A model generated the notes under the pieces. The model ran no database searches. It was not told the origin of the DNA and saw only the letters and a program-made list of their open reading frames with translations. This document shows, one piece after another, positions 1 to 13,099 of a stretch of 64,000 nt of DNA. Source of the stretch: Euonymus europaeus (taxonomy: Eukaryota; Streptophyta; Magnoliopsida; Celastrales; Celastraceae); assembly GCA_963580455.1 (NCBI GenBank), contig OY756972.1, positions 19,793,001-19,857,000 of the forward strand, given 5' to 3'. The translations under genes were made by a program, and so were the position numbers. The first letter of the stretch is position 1, and every line of letters starts with the position of its first letter.

Positions 1-15
1 TTTTGCATAATGTAG

Positions 16-2711
16 GGTGATACTGGTATGAAAGGGGCTTTTGCTACTCGTGTTGCTGGATCTGCTGATCTTTACAAAGTAAGCATAACTAATATTATAA
101 ATATTCTTAAAGGTGGTGGTGTTTGTATACTCATCTCATGGTATGTCACTGCTGTATTAGTGTACTTACATAACTTATGAATATCGCAATTTTATTTATT
201 GTACAGGTTAATAAACGAAAACCTTGTCATAGTGTAAATTTTGTCATTGCACATGATGGATTCACACTTTGTGATCTTGTGTCATACAACTATAAGGTAG
301 TTATGAATTATTTAGGTCCGTGATCTTATTTCATTTTGTTATTTGGAAACTTCTGTTTTGTCTGACTACCTTTTTATTTTTATTTTAGCACAATGATGCC
401 AATGGAGAAGGTGGAAATGATGGATGCAATGATAATTTTAGTTGGAATTGTGGATTTGAAGGTAAGCTCCAAGCTTGATGCTACTTTGTGGATAGTGTCT
501 TTGGGATACTGAATTCCTTAAGGATAAGAAAATTGGCATCCTTCTGCGGGGTTAGAAAATAATAGCGTGATTACTTAACTTCCACAATATCTTGGTTTAG
601 CATGTTTGGCCGACTTCTGTTAAATATTTTATGAATATGATTATCTGTTTCACAGGAGAAACTAGTAATCCAGATATTAAAGCCTTACGGTCCCGGCAGA
701 TGAAGAACTTCCATTTGGCACTAATGATATCTCAGGTAAGCATTAGTCATTTGCTGGTAGAGTATTACTCGCTGTTAGTATCTCAAATTTTATTCAGTTG
801 GGATAAAGTTAAACTGTTTTCTTATTCCTCATATAACTGAACAATTCCACTGATTTATGGCTGTGAGTTGCATAAGTTGGATGATTTTCATAGATGCGGA
901 ATTTCATTACCTTCTACTTCTCGTTGTTTGTTTTGTGGATCTTTGGCCAGTTTTCATTTGTCTTCCTTCACAATGGGACATAAGCCTACTAGACTGTCCC
1001 TTCTTTTGCTTACTGAAAGTTCTCGATAGATGACTCCCCCTGTCCTCCTAAGTCCTACCGCAATAATTTGAAAGCCTTTTTGTTTTTTTGGCTCTGTTGT
1101 TCAAAAGTGAATCTGTGCATCTAACCAGGGAGTACCAATGATGCTGATGGGAGATGAATATGGGCATACACGCTACGGAAATAACAATAGTTATGGACAT
1201 GATACCGCTATTAACCATTTCCAGTGGGCACTTGTAAGTTTGTCTTTCCCCCTTATTGGATGTCATGTCTCTTATCCTTGCTAACTGGCATCAACTTCTG
1301 TAACAGTTGACCTCACTGAAGAGGAATCACTTCAGATTTTTTTCGGAGGTGATAAAATATCGGCGAACACGTCAAGTATTTCGTCATGAAAATTTTCTTG
1401 ATGAAGTAATTTCCTGCATTCCTATTTTATGAAGAGGCGTTTCTGAAGATATTATGTATTTCATTTATTCACCTTTTGCTAAAGCTCTGAAACAAATTCT
1501 TCCTTGGCAGAAGGATGTTACATGGCATGAGAAACACTGGGACAATTATGAAAGCAAATTCCTTGCATTTACGTAAGAAATTATTCATTTTTCCTTTTGA
1601 TTGCTATGGAAAAATGTGTTGTGGTATGCGATAAGAGAAAATGTGTGACAAGTCACATCAAAATATTTTCTTCTAATTTTCATATCAAAGAAGAAAATTG
1701 CAAGGAAAAAAAAAAGGGGAAAGGGGGAAAATAGGAGAAACACGTTTGTCAGAATATGTTTGTCACCCTTTGAGATGTTTATGTATGGATCTACAGCTGT
1801 GTGAAAACTACTTCTATTATAGTATTGTGTTATTGTGCATGTAGGCTTCATGAAAAGAGTGGCGGTGACATATATTTGGCATTCAACGCTCATGACTACT
1901 TTGTGAAAGTTCCTATACCGCCACCTCCATCAAAGAGGTGTTGGTTTCGAGTGGTTAGTTTTCAGTTCCCTCTTGCATATTTCTAGAATTACAAGTCTCT
2001 TGTTCTGAAATATCGAGTTTTAATGATGTGGCTTGAGTTGATAAGTTTTGTTTCAATTTATTAAGGAAATTAAGAAATGGATGTCATCCATTGTCAGAAG
2101 TTTTTCATAGTTGTTCCAAAACTTCCAATGCAGCATTTCTGCAGTAAAATTTAAAACATATCTTATTGTACGTACCCCACATTAATTGGTATAAGAACCA
2201 AGAAGTAATAGATTGTTTCTTACACTTCTGCAACTCCATTCTGGGTCTAACTGATTCACAATTGTTGACATTGCGGAGTCTTTGCATCATATAGATGCAA
2301 CCAACTTTCATTGAGATTAGGGCATCTCTGAATCCTCTCATTCTCTACCTCCTGCAACTAATCTTAACATAACCCGATTATTTTCACAACATGACAGATG
2401 CAGATATTCTGTTATGAACAATATATGGTGATTTATAGCCTTTTACCTCGTTTCTGCCCTTCTTTTTGTTTCCTAGCTCGAAGCTCTATATTGTTGAATG
2501 GAAGGTATTGTGGAAAATGGATTGAGTTTTGCTGGTAATAATGTTGCCTTTGTCATTTGTTGATTTTTTGTCATAAATGTAACTCGATTCTGAATTCTAG
2601 GTGGACACTAATCTTGAAGCTCCACATGACATTGTGGCCAAAGGTGTCCCAGGCATTGGAAGCACCTACAATATTGCTCCATACTCTTCCCTTCTCCTCG
2701 AAGCGAAATGA
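16..2711 (+). CDS. ISA3: Isoamylase-type starch debranching enzyme, ISA3-like, 3' part (partial at the window edge)
   Basis: Debranching enzymes of this GH13 family cleave alpha-1,6 branches of glucan in the plastid; ISA3 acts mainly in starch breakdown. Nine exons join in one frame: 16-78, 207-296, 389-461, 656-735, 1129-1233, 1307-1405, 1511-1572, 1845-1953 and 2601-2711 (stop TGA). They give 263 C-terminal residues. Seen motifs are the conserved GH13 block [14 protein letters not shown], whose His-Asp pair helps bind substrate, then [25 protein letters not shown] loop sequence, [20 protein letters not shown], and a C-terminal beta domain ending [13 protein letters not shown]. The catalytic nucleophile and acid/base lie upstream, outside the window. 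All introns are GT-AG and no lesion is visible in this part. The ISA3 assignment over ISA1/ISA2 rests on remembered C-terminal similarity and should be confirmed by phylogeny. Confidence 0.92.
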
Positions 2712-3587
2712 TGACCTGGCCTCTTACCTCAAAAGCTGCTCATAAGTCTTAAATGAATATGATGGATAAATTACCTGCAGTGGAAATTTAATAACTGGAC
2801 TTGGAAGCATATTCGGGCTTCACGCTTTGAGACGAGAATAAAACTGAAGCGGGGGATTCAAGCGGGAGATTCAAGCGGGAGATCAGAAGAATCTTTGAAG
2901 GTAAGCATAAATATGTGAAGTATCGAGTCTCGAACAGAAATTCGGAGTCCCTGCTTATAGGCTCATAGTATACAAAACGAGTAAAAATGTAATAATTTAT
3001 TAAACAGCATATAAATTGGATCGATACCATGTAAGTCTAACTAAACCAAATAAGAGGTTCTAGAGCTTAGAGCCATTTCGCCAAAGGCCTGTCATGCAGA
3101 TGCAATGCCTTTTTTTCCTTACCTCACTCTCTTGTCTCAGTTGCTCATTCTCTTTACTACATTGCTAGCAGAGTATCAGTTGCATGCTTCCATGTATATT
3201 AATATATTATGTAGGTAAATGGTTAACTTTATCCCTCTGCAGACATTTTGCTCCATCTACTGGTGTCCTCACATATTCAAGTAGACATTGATAATTGCTT
3301 TCAAAGTTATTATGTATTATGTTGTATTTTGAAAGTTGTTTTACTTGATGTAATTACTTTGTAATATGGTTTTAGGCTTTTAGCTGCTGAACCAAAGTCT
3401 TAAAAAGTCTACACTCCCAACTTCTTCTGTCAATGTTTGCTTAAGCATATCGATATTGATTTTGACAATCCTTATCTCTGATTCTGTAAAGAAAACTTGA
3501 GTGAAACATTGTATTGAGAGGAGAACACTAATTGGTTCCATGAGAGACCCACGCTCGTTGGACTTATTTCTTATTTGTTAGCCTAAA
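2712..3587. other. Convergent intergenic region between ISA3-like and pectin acetylesterase genes
   Basis: This holds the 3' flanks of two tail-to-tail genes. A short tandem motif (gcgggagattcaa type) sits at about 2849-2885. No coding exon or RNA gene was seen. Confidence 0.6.
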
Positions 3588-5924
3588 TCAATCAAAAAAA
3601 GAACTCATTCTCATCTTTTCCCATAATGAATCATACAGTTCTTTATTTTGGCAAATCGGACTGGAAGAGGGAGGGTCTATCTTTTGTACCGGTGCTCGGT
3701 CATAAAACCAGTCCCCTACTGCCTTTGCAATTGTCTGCAAATTAAGAATAGTGGACAGAGAAAAGACAGTCATCTCACGAAACAAGCAAAAACACATGGA
3801 GCGGGGTAGGAGAAAGTATAGTAGTAGTCTCTTACAGTATTATTTATCATTGGTGAACCAGGCATCAACCATGTTGCCTGAAATTCTGTTTGACAGTGAG
3901 AGAAGCAAGAATCAATGAACAATCCCCTAGATGGAGATTTCCCAACTGCAGATAATGCACTAAGAAACTCCAACCTAAAACCTGAAACAAAAAAATCGAA
4001 AAGGAGGGGCAAATGAGTTAGACAACATATTGTTCCAGTCTATACTTGAATCATCTGATTCAACGATAAGCAGCTTATGTTACTCAACCTTGCATGGTTT
4101 TCAGTTGACTGGTTGAGCATTTCTTTACATCAGCCTTGCATTCTTTCCAACTGCCTTGAGGATCAGCTGTGTCAGGCACCAAGCTGTTCCTTATCTAAAT
4201 CAACACATTGAGTTGAATTTCTCCTCAGAAACAAGCGGAAAAAATCGCGAACTTCGTGGAAAAATCAACCTAAGTTACCAATCGATTTCACTTCGGAACA
4301 GAAATGCACTAACCTGCCAGTAATCATAGGCTGCGTTTAATAGAAAGAGTGGTGTCTGAATTGGTTGCACCACATTTTGTGGGAAGAAGCACTGTAAAAG
4401 TCCATGTCCATGTTTTTTTTGAAGTATTAGCAAGAACCAAACCAGAAATGGTTCAAGAGTCAACAAATGATGATCATGATACAGATCCATACCAGTTCTG
4501 GTCTCATTCTCGACGTACAAGATTGCGGCAAATGCTTTGCAGATCCCTAGAGAATTTACTTGTAACTTTCAAAAGCAATAACTATATTTTGAATTCGACA
4601 GAAAAAAAAATCATCAAGAGCTAATAATTTACATGAAGATCAACTATTTCAGTGAAATATTCCTCAACATGTTTTGCCCCAGAGACATCCTTCCTGTAAA
4701 AAATTGCACTTTTTTAGACTATAGTAGATAACTTCAACAGTGTCTTAGAGGTTCTTTAGGGTTTTTGTGAATGAGCTTACACGTCAACAAAATAACCAGC
4801 ATCCGAAAGGCATTTCACTTTAGTACTCTTAGGTAGCAAGGATTTGAAGCTGTCGCAATGTAGAACCGTCGCCAGACCACCAGCGGAGCAACCAGAAAGC
4901 AAAGCCTGTATTTTTTAAAACTTGAATCAAAGAAGTCACAAAGAGAAGATTGGAAGATTGTTCAAAAGAAACTGCTTACATTTTCAGCATCGTTCAATCC
5001 TTTTCTTAGTAGTTCTTGAATGACGGCATTCCAGATCCTTTCACCTCTGAAGTGGAGATTAGTCTCCTGATCAAAAAAATTCAATCTTGTGAAGAATCAA
5101 TGAAATTATTTTCAAGATAAAAACTCATTGAAGAACACCAACTTACTGGATTCACTGCTTCAACATCACCAGTAAAAGATGACCCGTCGCAGTACCTAAT
5201 CTTGATTCTGTTCCAATTGTAGAAATCTAGATATTCAGACAAAAGTCCATCTAAGTTAGTTGAAACAGTAAAAATGATGAAAAATCCAGAATGATATGAT
5301 AAACTCTCCGCAACACAAATGCTTGCCTGGATTAAAACTTTGTTTCCTGTTAAGTATTCCTGAGAAAGGAAGTTGCGTAGCCATTTGTTTCGATGAACCT
5401 AAACGCGAATTTTTACGCCCGAGGCAATTTGTGACATTGTGACACCATCCTCCTCCCTAGCAGTACCCAAACAAGAAGCCATTTTTTGAAAACTGACACA
5501 CTCTATCCAGCTAATATCAGAATTTGCAACTCTTTTGCTAATTATGTCATAATGCATACAACTAAATTGTATATATGTGCATTACATTATAAAAATTTGT
5601 ATGTAACAGCATGACAAACCTCTAAGTCAACCAACCAGTTGTTGATGCCACTACCAAACCCCTTATCTAAATGGTATGCTGGTGGACTACCATCCAAACA
5701 AACTGCAAGGAAAAGAAGAAAACAAAGTTCTTAAAATTAACACAGAGAGAATCAAAACTATAAGATTATTAAGTTGTTTGAGGATAAAAGAGTCTGTCAC
5801 CGGCTCCGGTAGCTGTGGCACTCTGGAGGATTGTGATTCCAACATAACCAGCATCTGATTTCAGCAACAAAAGAGAAAATACTACAAGGGTTAGCCAATA
5901 TTGGTCTAATCTTGCACCAACCAT
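3588..5924 (-). CDS. Pectin acetylesterase (CE13 family), secreted
   Basis: These enzymes deacetylate homogalacturonan in the cell wall. Twelve exons on the minus strand join in frame: 5801-5924, 5620-5702, 5327-5456, 5147-5226, 4980-5066, 4781-4905, 4633-4693, 4493-4546, 4314-4391, 4089-4194, 3836-3981 and 3588-3734. They give 406 residues, the usual size for the family. The first exon encodes a hydrophobic signal peptide (Leu/Val-rich, residues about 10-22). Family motifs seen are [27 protein letters not shown], the nucleophile elbow [25 protein letters not shown] (catalytic Asp candidate) and [10 protein letters not shown] (catalytic His candidate). Intron 3 has a GC donor (AG|GCAAGC) instead of GT. 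The C-terminus, after [10 protein letters not shown], lacks most of the usual cysteines. The start ATG at 5924 opens the signal peptide. Confidence 0.93.
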
Positions 5925-7526
5925 TCTGTTCAGATGATGTTGTAATGGACCAAATGAAAAGAAAATGGCATTACAAAAAATTACTTTGATCACACAAATA
6001 AATAGAAGGAGAGACCATAGATTTTGATCCTTTTAAGAGATTTCATTTTCATGATACCACAAAAACCACAATTTCTTATAGTAATTAGAATTGCATATTT
6101 AATAATCTTCAAAAAATTAAATTGTGCATAATATAAGCATTTATTATATATGATTAACATCATTATACTTTCCATTTATGACTTGGTAATTGGTATCCAA
6201 ATTATAAAATGCAATGTAGTCTCTAGTCTCCACCAAGGGACCAACAGAAGAAAAATAGAAAGGAAAGAAAATCGAGTTCTGTTTGACTTATCTATATCCT
6301 AAAAAAAAACTGATCCGTATATTATCCGTAGGGTATCCGATCTGTTTAAAATCTGGAAATCGATCTTATAAGGTTTGAAAGCGGTTTAATTTTTATTTTC
6401 AAACCTGTCGCGGTTTCACATGGGTTTTGGTTTTTGATGCCGATTTTTGGGGACCCGAACTAACTAATAAATGGTGAGGATACCCTAATCGAAACCATCA
6501 AAAACGTGACCATATCCACACTCTTATCGTTAAGCTCCAATGACAATAATTTTCTACTGGCTAGGAAGATAGAAAAAATATTTTGATTATTATATTTATG
6601 GCAGGCTTCGTGTTTTAACTATGCAATTCTGTTTTGCATAATTACACTAAGCATATGATATGTTTTCTTAAATTTAAAAATCACACAAGCAATCAATATA
6701 TATATTTCACAGTTATCATTTCAATTATTAATGCATTGCAATGATTAACTCTCTTCAGACAATATATTTTAATCTCTTAATAATTTGATTTATCATCATC
6801 TGGCACTGTTAGCCAGAGGAGAATCGAACACCTGCTTGACTGACAATCGGCAAGGATTTCAAGAATTTTGTTTTTAATTTCTTTGTTCTTTTTCGTTGAT
6901 AAGTTTGAGTAGATTTTCTTTTGTAATCTTGATTATTGCAAAAAATGGTTTTGTCTATTCGTTTTGGGAAAAAACGTCGTCGTCGTCGTCTTACTTTGCC
7001 ACGTCATGATGTGATCACGTGATTTAATGACAAGATAGGCCACAAAATACCACATCGGAAAGAAACAAGAAGAATAAGTTGTTTATACAGGCCTCTGAGA
7101 GTAACAGATGTCACGACCTTACTTGAACAGGATCTGTTCTATAGGATCGTACATCTGTGTCCTTGAGTTCTAAGGAGACAGGAACAAAAGTCTGGTGGAT
7201 GAACTTTGACCGTGTGATCAGAGCGTGATTAATAGCATCGTGGCCTCAGGCCGCTAATGCAGTAGATGATCGTTCTTGGCCATATAATGGTTGGGATGGT
7301 CACACGGTTGTCTGACAGACTACTCGTTTTAATTTTGTTTTTTTTTTCCATGGTTTTTTATAAAATTACACAGATATGCAAGACATCATAGTAAACCACA
7401 GCACTGGTGAATTCTTCTTCTTCTTCTTCTTCTTCTTCTAGTTCTAAACTGAAAACAACAGAAATAAAAGTAAAGAACAGAGCACTGCCTCTATCCTGGC
7501 CAGGGTGGGATCCCCCTTGCCATGCT
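5925..7526. other. Intergenic region, AT-rich, with one less AT-rich block
   Basis: This is the presumed promoter of the pectin acetylesterase plus the 3' flank of the uclacyanin-like gene. A short CGT repeat lies at about 6975-6992. The block at about 7050-7320 is richer in G+C and more complex than its surroundings but shows no ORF, tRNA fold or known RNA motif that I recognise. Confidence 0.5.
7412..7439. repeat. (TTC)n microsatellite
   Basis: About nine uninterrupted TTC units (GAA on the minus strand) lie 3' of the uclacyanin-like gene, possibly within its transcribed 3' UTR. Confidence 0.9.
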
Positions 7527-8177
7527 CTACGAAAAAATCAACGCAAACAATGAAACCCAGGTGATCACTAGAGCTACAAATGGAGAGTGATTCCCTGAAG
7601 AAGATTTTGGCGTGGTGGTGGTGGTGGTGGTGGTGGGTGTAGTACTAGTACTAGTACTGCCACCGGAAGCAGCCGGAGAAGTAGGGCTACTGCCAGTCGA
7701 TGGTGAAGCAGGGGAAGGAGATCCGGATCCAACAGTGACAGCAAGTTTCATCCCACTCCCACAATGTCCCATTGAACTGCATATGAAATAATGAGTCCCT
7801 GCCTTGAGTGTAATTGTGGTTGCGCCACTGCTGTCTGTTGTAATTGAATTCCCTGCTGTGCAGCTCTTGTAGTCACTGGCACTAACTTCATCCACTGTAT
7901 GCCCAGCTCCATAATTGAACACTAACCCAAGAGCCAAAGAAAGAAGAAGATAAAATTATTAGATTGAAGTATATATGTAAACATTTTGAGAGTTTAGTGA
8001 ATAAAAATTACCAAGCTTGTCACCAACTGTGAAGGTCTTGCTACTAGTCCATGTAGTGTAATCAACAGCCATTGCCCATCCTGAGGAGTCTCCTACAGTG
8101 TAAACAGTTGCCAAGCTAACTGGCACCACCATACACAAAACCAGAAGCACTGTTGTGCCTGCAAATGCCATTGTCAT
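7527..8177 (-). CDS. Uclacyanin-like phytocyanin (blue copper protein), GPI-anchored
   Basis: A small extracellular type-1 copper protein of the plant phytocyanin family; its role is probably electron transfer at the cell surface. Two exons, 8012-8177 and 7527-7921, give 186 residues. An N-terminal signal peptide ([18 protein letters not shown]..) is followed by the mature start [12 protein letters not shown] and by [14 protein letters not shown]. Copper ligands can be read: His in GAGHTVDEV, Cys in YFICS, His in GHCGSG and Met in GSGMKLAV. The Met axial ligand points to the uclacyanin/plantacyanin type, because stellacyanins use Gln. A Pro/Ser/Thr-rich stretch and a hydrophobic tail ([18 protein letters not shown]) indicate arabinogalactan-like glycosylation and GPI anchoring. 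The single intron lies in the position usual for phytocyanin genes, just before the first His ligand. Confidence 0.93.
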
Positions 8178-8263
8178 TTTTTATTTTTTAGAGAGAGAAA
8201 GAGGAGTGAAGCTAGAGGCTTAATATTGGGTACTAGTTGCTGGAGGATTTGAGGGGTTTGGTG

Positions 8264-8274
8264 CTTTATATAAA
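8264..8274 (-). promoter_or_regulatory. TATA box of the uclacyanin-like gene
   Basis: TTTATATAAA on the minus strand lies about 90 bp upstream of the start codon at 8177, a normal distance for a short plant 5' UTR. Confidence 0.65.
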
Positions 8275-8279
8275 CATAG

Positions 8280-11200
8280 AAAGGGATTGGAGTGAGTAAA
8301 GGTTTGGTCCACTAATTCCATCTGTTCTCAAAAGGGTTCATGAAAGGAACTCATGACTTTGGGGCAGACCTTCATACATAACATACCTAATGCAGTGAGA
8401 GGGAAATGGGTCCCAATTTCTCTGGTTTTTCTTCTAGTTGGTTCAGTTGGACCATGGTTGTTGAAAAGAGGGTTTATCAAGAAAGTGGCATAATTAGGCA
8501 TCAAAAAGGGCATGAGCATGGGTTTAAGATAAAAAAGAAAAGAAATTTGGGTTTTGTTTATAGTTTACTTTTGCATCTAACAGATGGATTATGATTGAAG
8601 ATTAGATTAATTAGTAGCTATGAGTTTATGGGAGACCTGTGTGATGAGAATATCTTAAACATTAAACTAAGATGGACATGATTATGTTATGGAAGATAAT
8701 GTAGCACAGTACTACATTTGCTTAAAACCTACTCAAAGTAGTCTGCAAGGAAAGTTGAGCTGTTACTTTGTGACTAGTCACAAGGCCATAACCAAAACTT
8801 TGACATGGTTGTCCAATTATATGTTCTTCTGGTAAAACCATGAATGGGATTTATTTTTTTAATTTTTTTCGAATAAATATTTCCAAAATAATAATAGAAT
8901 TGCTCTCATGTTCTGCATTTTCAATTGTTGACATAAGCACACGTTACATTTTGAATACCCCTTGGCCCAGGTTTTGGCTCAACTGATCCAGTTGTCAAGG
9001 TAAGAAGCTTATGTCTACTATCTAAATGATAATCTTGTTAAGTGTCGTTCTCAGTTACCAAAAAGATGCACATTGTAGCTAACGTAGGTGCACCAGCAAA
9101 AGTTTATGTTACGCCATGCAAGTAACCCAATTTGAAGAAGAAACTTCAAAGATGCTGCCAAAACAGGGCACAAAGCCACAAATGCTACTGTACAAAAAAT
9201 TTAGAAACTGGTCTAATTAATAAGACCAGACGATTGACTTGTGTCTTTGAATCTAATGGATTGCCTAGAATAGGTAGAGAACTTGCAAACTTAAGTCAAA
9301 CATAAAAGATGGTCAGATATATTGTTTAGACAAACTCCATGTTGCATTTAATAAGACCGTCTGTGCTAATAACCTGAAATGTTATAACCATAATTGATCA
9401 AACTGGTTATACACGTTAAGAACAGAGTATATACATCAACATAGCAACAACATGATGCGTAGTGCAGAAACATTATTAGGGTTCTAGACTTTTTAGAGAG
9501 GGTAGGGCATCCCTGTTATGATACCGACTGGCCACCTAACCAGTATGTATAAACATGATAAGTTTTTCAGTGGAAAGTAACCAAATGCTGTGGCATAATT
9601 TCCCAAATAGAACAAGTGGGCTCCTATCACATGCTATATTCAAGAAAGGCATGGTCATTTGGTTTACTTTGGGTGTGTAGTTGACTAGTTGGTGATCTTT
9701 GGCTTGGGTTGGTGCATTTTGTCCCTTTTAGAGTTTTCGGCCAACTGCTTCCCCCTCCCTCTGTGTAATCTCTGCAACTCTGTACAATCACCAACTACAC
9801 CCTATTAGTTTGGCTCCTCGTCTTGGAAGCAGAATATTTTCCTTACCACTTCATCTGTAAAGACTTTTTACTAGGAAAAAAAGACAGAAAGGTTTTGTTT
9901 GGAAAATACAGATCATAACATAATTTTATATCTGTAACGTAATCTTATATCTGAAATATATTATAGCAAACATGTGTAATTTCTGTTTAGCGCCATGAAA
10001 TATCGACCAAACGAGTACAGTAATAGCACATTCCTTGTATTCAGACCGGTTGATTTGATAAGAGCAATAAGCTTGAAGGAGGTAAAATCTGCACGCAATG
10101 GAAGAAAAAAAAATAGGCAGGAAGAAATCTTGATACAATGCATTATATTAGAATGTGAAAGAATTGAAAATGTGAGTGTGTTCAGTGAGAGATGAAATAT
10201 GAGATTACACATCGATTGTGATCACAAGAAGAAATTGCAATATGAAGTTGAGGATATTCACACAATTTTGCAAAGAAAAGAGGAAAATAGAAGGATGAAC
10301 ATCCATTGCAAACAGAAAACGAGACGGGTAGAGCTGTATAATATTCCAGAAATAACAGTCATAAAAAAAAAACCAGTATTGCTTCAAAAATGAACCTCAC
10401 AGCAACAAGAAACTCCAGATGCAAATGCATATAATGATTAATGGGTAGCAAATAATGAGCTTGTGCAATGTTCGGCTTTCTTTGGATTTTATAAACCTTT
10501 ACTGAATGTTTATTAGTTTCAAAGAGAGAGAGATCAAATTTAGTATGAAATTTTTTCAAATGGCTTAAACCATGACATGGAGTTTGGTAGTCCCGCAACG
10601 AAAGACCAAAATCATCAATAGATAATGTAATCCATTGAAAGTTTTAGATGAAACCAATTTTGCCAAAATAACAAGCTCGTTGACAGATCAAGGGTTTAGG
10701 GTTTATCATACACTTTTTCAAATGCCATTCAAACAATGAGACCATCAGCATGCCCTCAAGTAGCAATATACTGTTTCTGGATAAAAGTTCAGCTACCGAT
10801 GTTTACCTACCCCTATTAACTAACACAGCTCAAGAAGGTAGATCCTAATGGTCAATTGAAAATATTAAATGTTTATGTTGAGAGTTCGTCCCCACATACC
10901 CTCTATAAGTTCACAGCCAGGATTCTGCAGGAGTGAATGGAAAATATCATAGCCAAGTACACAAAGATAATGGACCAAAGTTAAATGAAACTACAACGAA
11001 TTGACTTAACAGCAGGCTACCCAAGAACATGTCCATCCATTAAACTCTTTCCAGTCAAGCAATTCAAATTTCAGGGAAATACTTTCTTGTATTCATTGGA
11101 CAAAAAAGTTACTTACAGAATAATGAACATATTTTATTTTATTTTTTCTCCAAAGGAACACAAGATTATCACATGCAAATATAATTGCGGAAGAAAAATG

Positions 11201-11561
11201 AAAATCCAGTTTGCCCTACATGATTGAAACAAATACAGTAGACACGGCATTTTGTTTCTCTGAGGGTTCTACTTACTTTACTGACAGGCAGCATTGTGAA
11301 AAAAGGGTTATGTTATAGTACAAATTTGAGGAAATCTAAGAGATGACAGTAGAACCTAAATTATAACTATGCTCCATTTTACTATAGGCCTTGCAGATTT
11401 GAGAACAAAATTAAGATGCAGAAAGTGCATACCAGCTGAATTAAGCAGGCACACAAAGAATATAGTAGGCTAAGATCTGTGAAAGGCATTTCAGAGGGTT
11501 TACCTGCAAAATTTCTAAGTGGAGAAAGTGATAAAATATCAATGCTTCCATCATCGGACAA
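8280..11561. other. Long intergenic region without recognisable genes
   Basis: This lies between the uclacyanin-like promoter and the 3' end of the RRM gene. It is AT-rich with only short open frames. None shows a protein motif, splice chain or codon pattern that I can support. Confidence 0.55.
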
Positions 11562-13099
11562 TCAACTTGTGTCATTAGTATCCTTTTGCTCAGTGCCAGA
11601 TGTCAACTCATTCTGAGTATCATCAGAAGGTGAATCCTCTTTTGCTTGCACTTTCACAAACTGTCTGCTACGTTGCACTCGAATTGGTCTTCCCATAAAA
11701 ATCTGCACGAAAGAAATTTATCAGAGTTCTTCACTTCTGATTCCAGGCGGCCTTCAAATTTAACAATGCAATTTAGTATCATTCGAAGTTCATGCTGGCA
11801 TGCTCCATTTCAAATTTAACGATTTAAATAGTTTAGCTTAAACAACTAAATGCAGTATTACCTTTCCTTTGAATGCAGCAAGGGCCTCATCAGCTTCTTT
11901 CTTCGTCTTGAAAGAGACAAATCCATACCCAGAGGACCTTCTTGGATTATCATGAAATATAACTTCAGCAGAAACAATATTTGTGCCCCCTGCCTTAAAG
12001 AACTCCCGAAGATGTTGAGACCTTGCCTCATAGGACATATTTGCCACAAACAGATTGAACGTTGGCACCGGCCTAGGTCCAGATGGGGGAGGTTTTTTCT
12101 TTTTCAGCTTTGCATAATTGACTCTTAAAGGACGACCCTCAAATTCCTAAACCAAATTCATGAGACTACAAATTAAAAAGAGAAAGAGAAAGCTCCTTAA
12201 AGTGCAACCACCAAGATAATAGAAAACTAATTCTCCACCCACGAAGATAAATTTTTTCATTGTCGTTACATGGAGATTAGGTTTCCTAACACTAAAATTG
12301 CAGCACTCAAAGATACAAATGAGCCAAACATTTACATCAAACTCAAGTCAAATAGATTCATATGTTAGAAAATGTTCAGAAAAATAACTCTAATTGCATT
12401 TATCGTCAAATCACCTCAAGAAAACTAACAGTTAAGTGAGACGAAAATCACAAGAACTTGAGATAAAACCATGAAGCAGATGGAAAGATATTCTTACATA
12501 TGAATCGAGATTGCTGAGAGCCGCACTAGCCTCTTCAGGTGAGCCCATGCTGACAAACACCAATCCCCTGTTTTTGGTCTTGTCATACATCGAAAACTAA
12601 ACAACAGCAGAGCCGCATCAATAATTCAATCAAAAGAAAAATCCCATATGTGGAAACCAAAATTCTTCTCAACAAAAACGATTAAACAAGTAATTTACAA
12701 TACCTCGACATCGAGAACCGTCCCAAACTTCTCAAACAAAGAACGAATATCCTCAGCAGTGCACGTCCAAGGTACATTCGAAGCAAGCAACCTGGTATTG
12801 GAAAACTCTTCTTCTTGTTTGGTGTCTAACTGGGGCTGGGTGGAGACATCATCAAGAACTGTGTCTTGGATAGTAGAAGAGAAATGGGAAACTAAATAGC
12901 TAATTCTTCGTCTTCTAATTGGGAGAAGCTGAGTCTGAATAGGAGAGCAAGTAGATAGAGACCAAGAAAGAAAGATGTTATTGGCCGAGTTTGTGTTTGG
13001 AGGTTTATAAAGAGACGATAATGGTGGGTTTTGTGAAATTTTTTGTTCAGTCGAGAAGTGAATGGGTTTTGGGTATTGGAGAAGGCGAAGTGAAGCCAT
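11562..13099 (-). CDS. Chloroplast-type RNA-binding protein with two RRM domains (cpRNP-like)
   Basis: Nuclear-encoded cpRNPs bind and stabilise plastid transcripts and assist editing. Four exons (12704-13099, 12498-12596, 11862-12146, 11562-11702) give 306 residues. I chose the ATG at 13099 (MASLRLLQYPKP); the in-frame triplet at 13114 upstream is GTG. The first ~100 residues are Ser/Arg-rich and poor in acidic residues, like a transit peptide. RRM1 runs from RLLASNVPWTCTAEDIRSLF through RGLVFVSMGSPEEA (RNP1) to GRPLRVNYAK. A Lys/Pro linker follows. RRM2 runs from FNLFVANMSYEARSQHLREF through GYGFVSFKTKKEADEAL (RNP1) to GRPIRVQRSR. The C-terminus is acidic. All introns are phase 0 or close to the domain joints. 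Confidence 0.9.
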
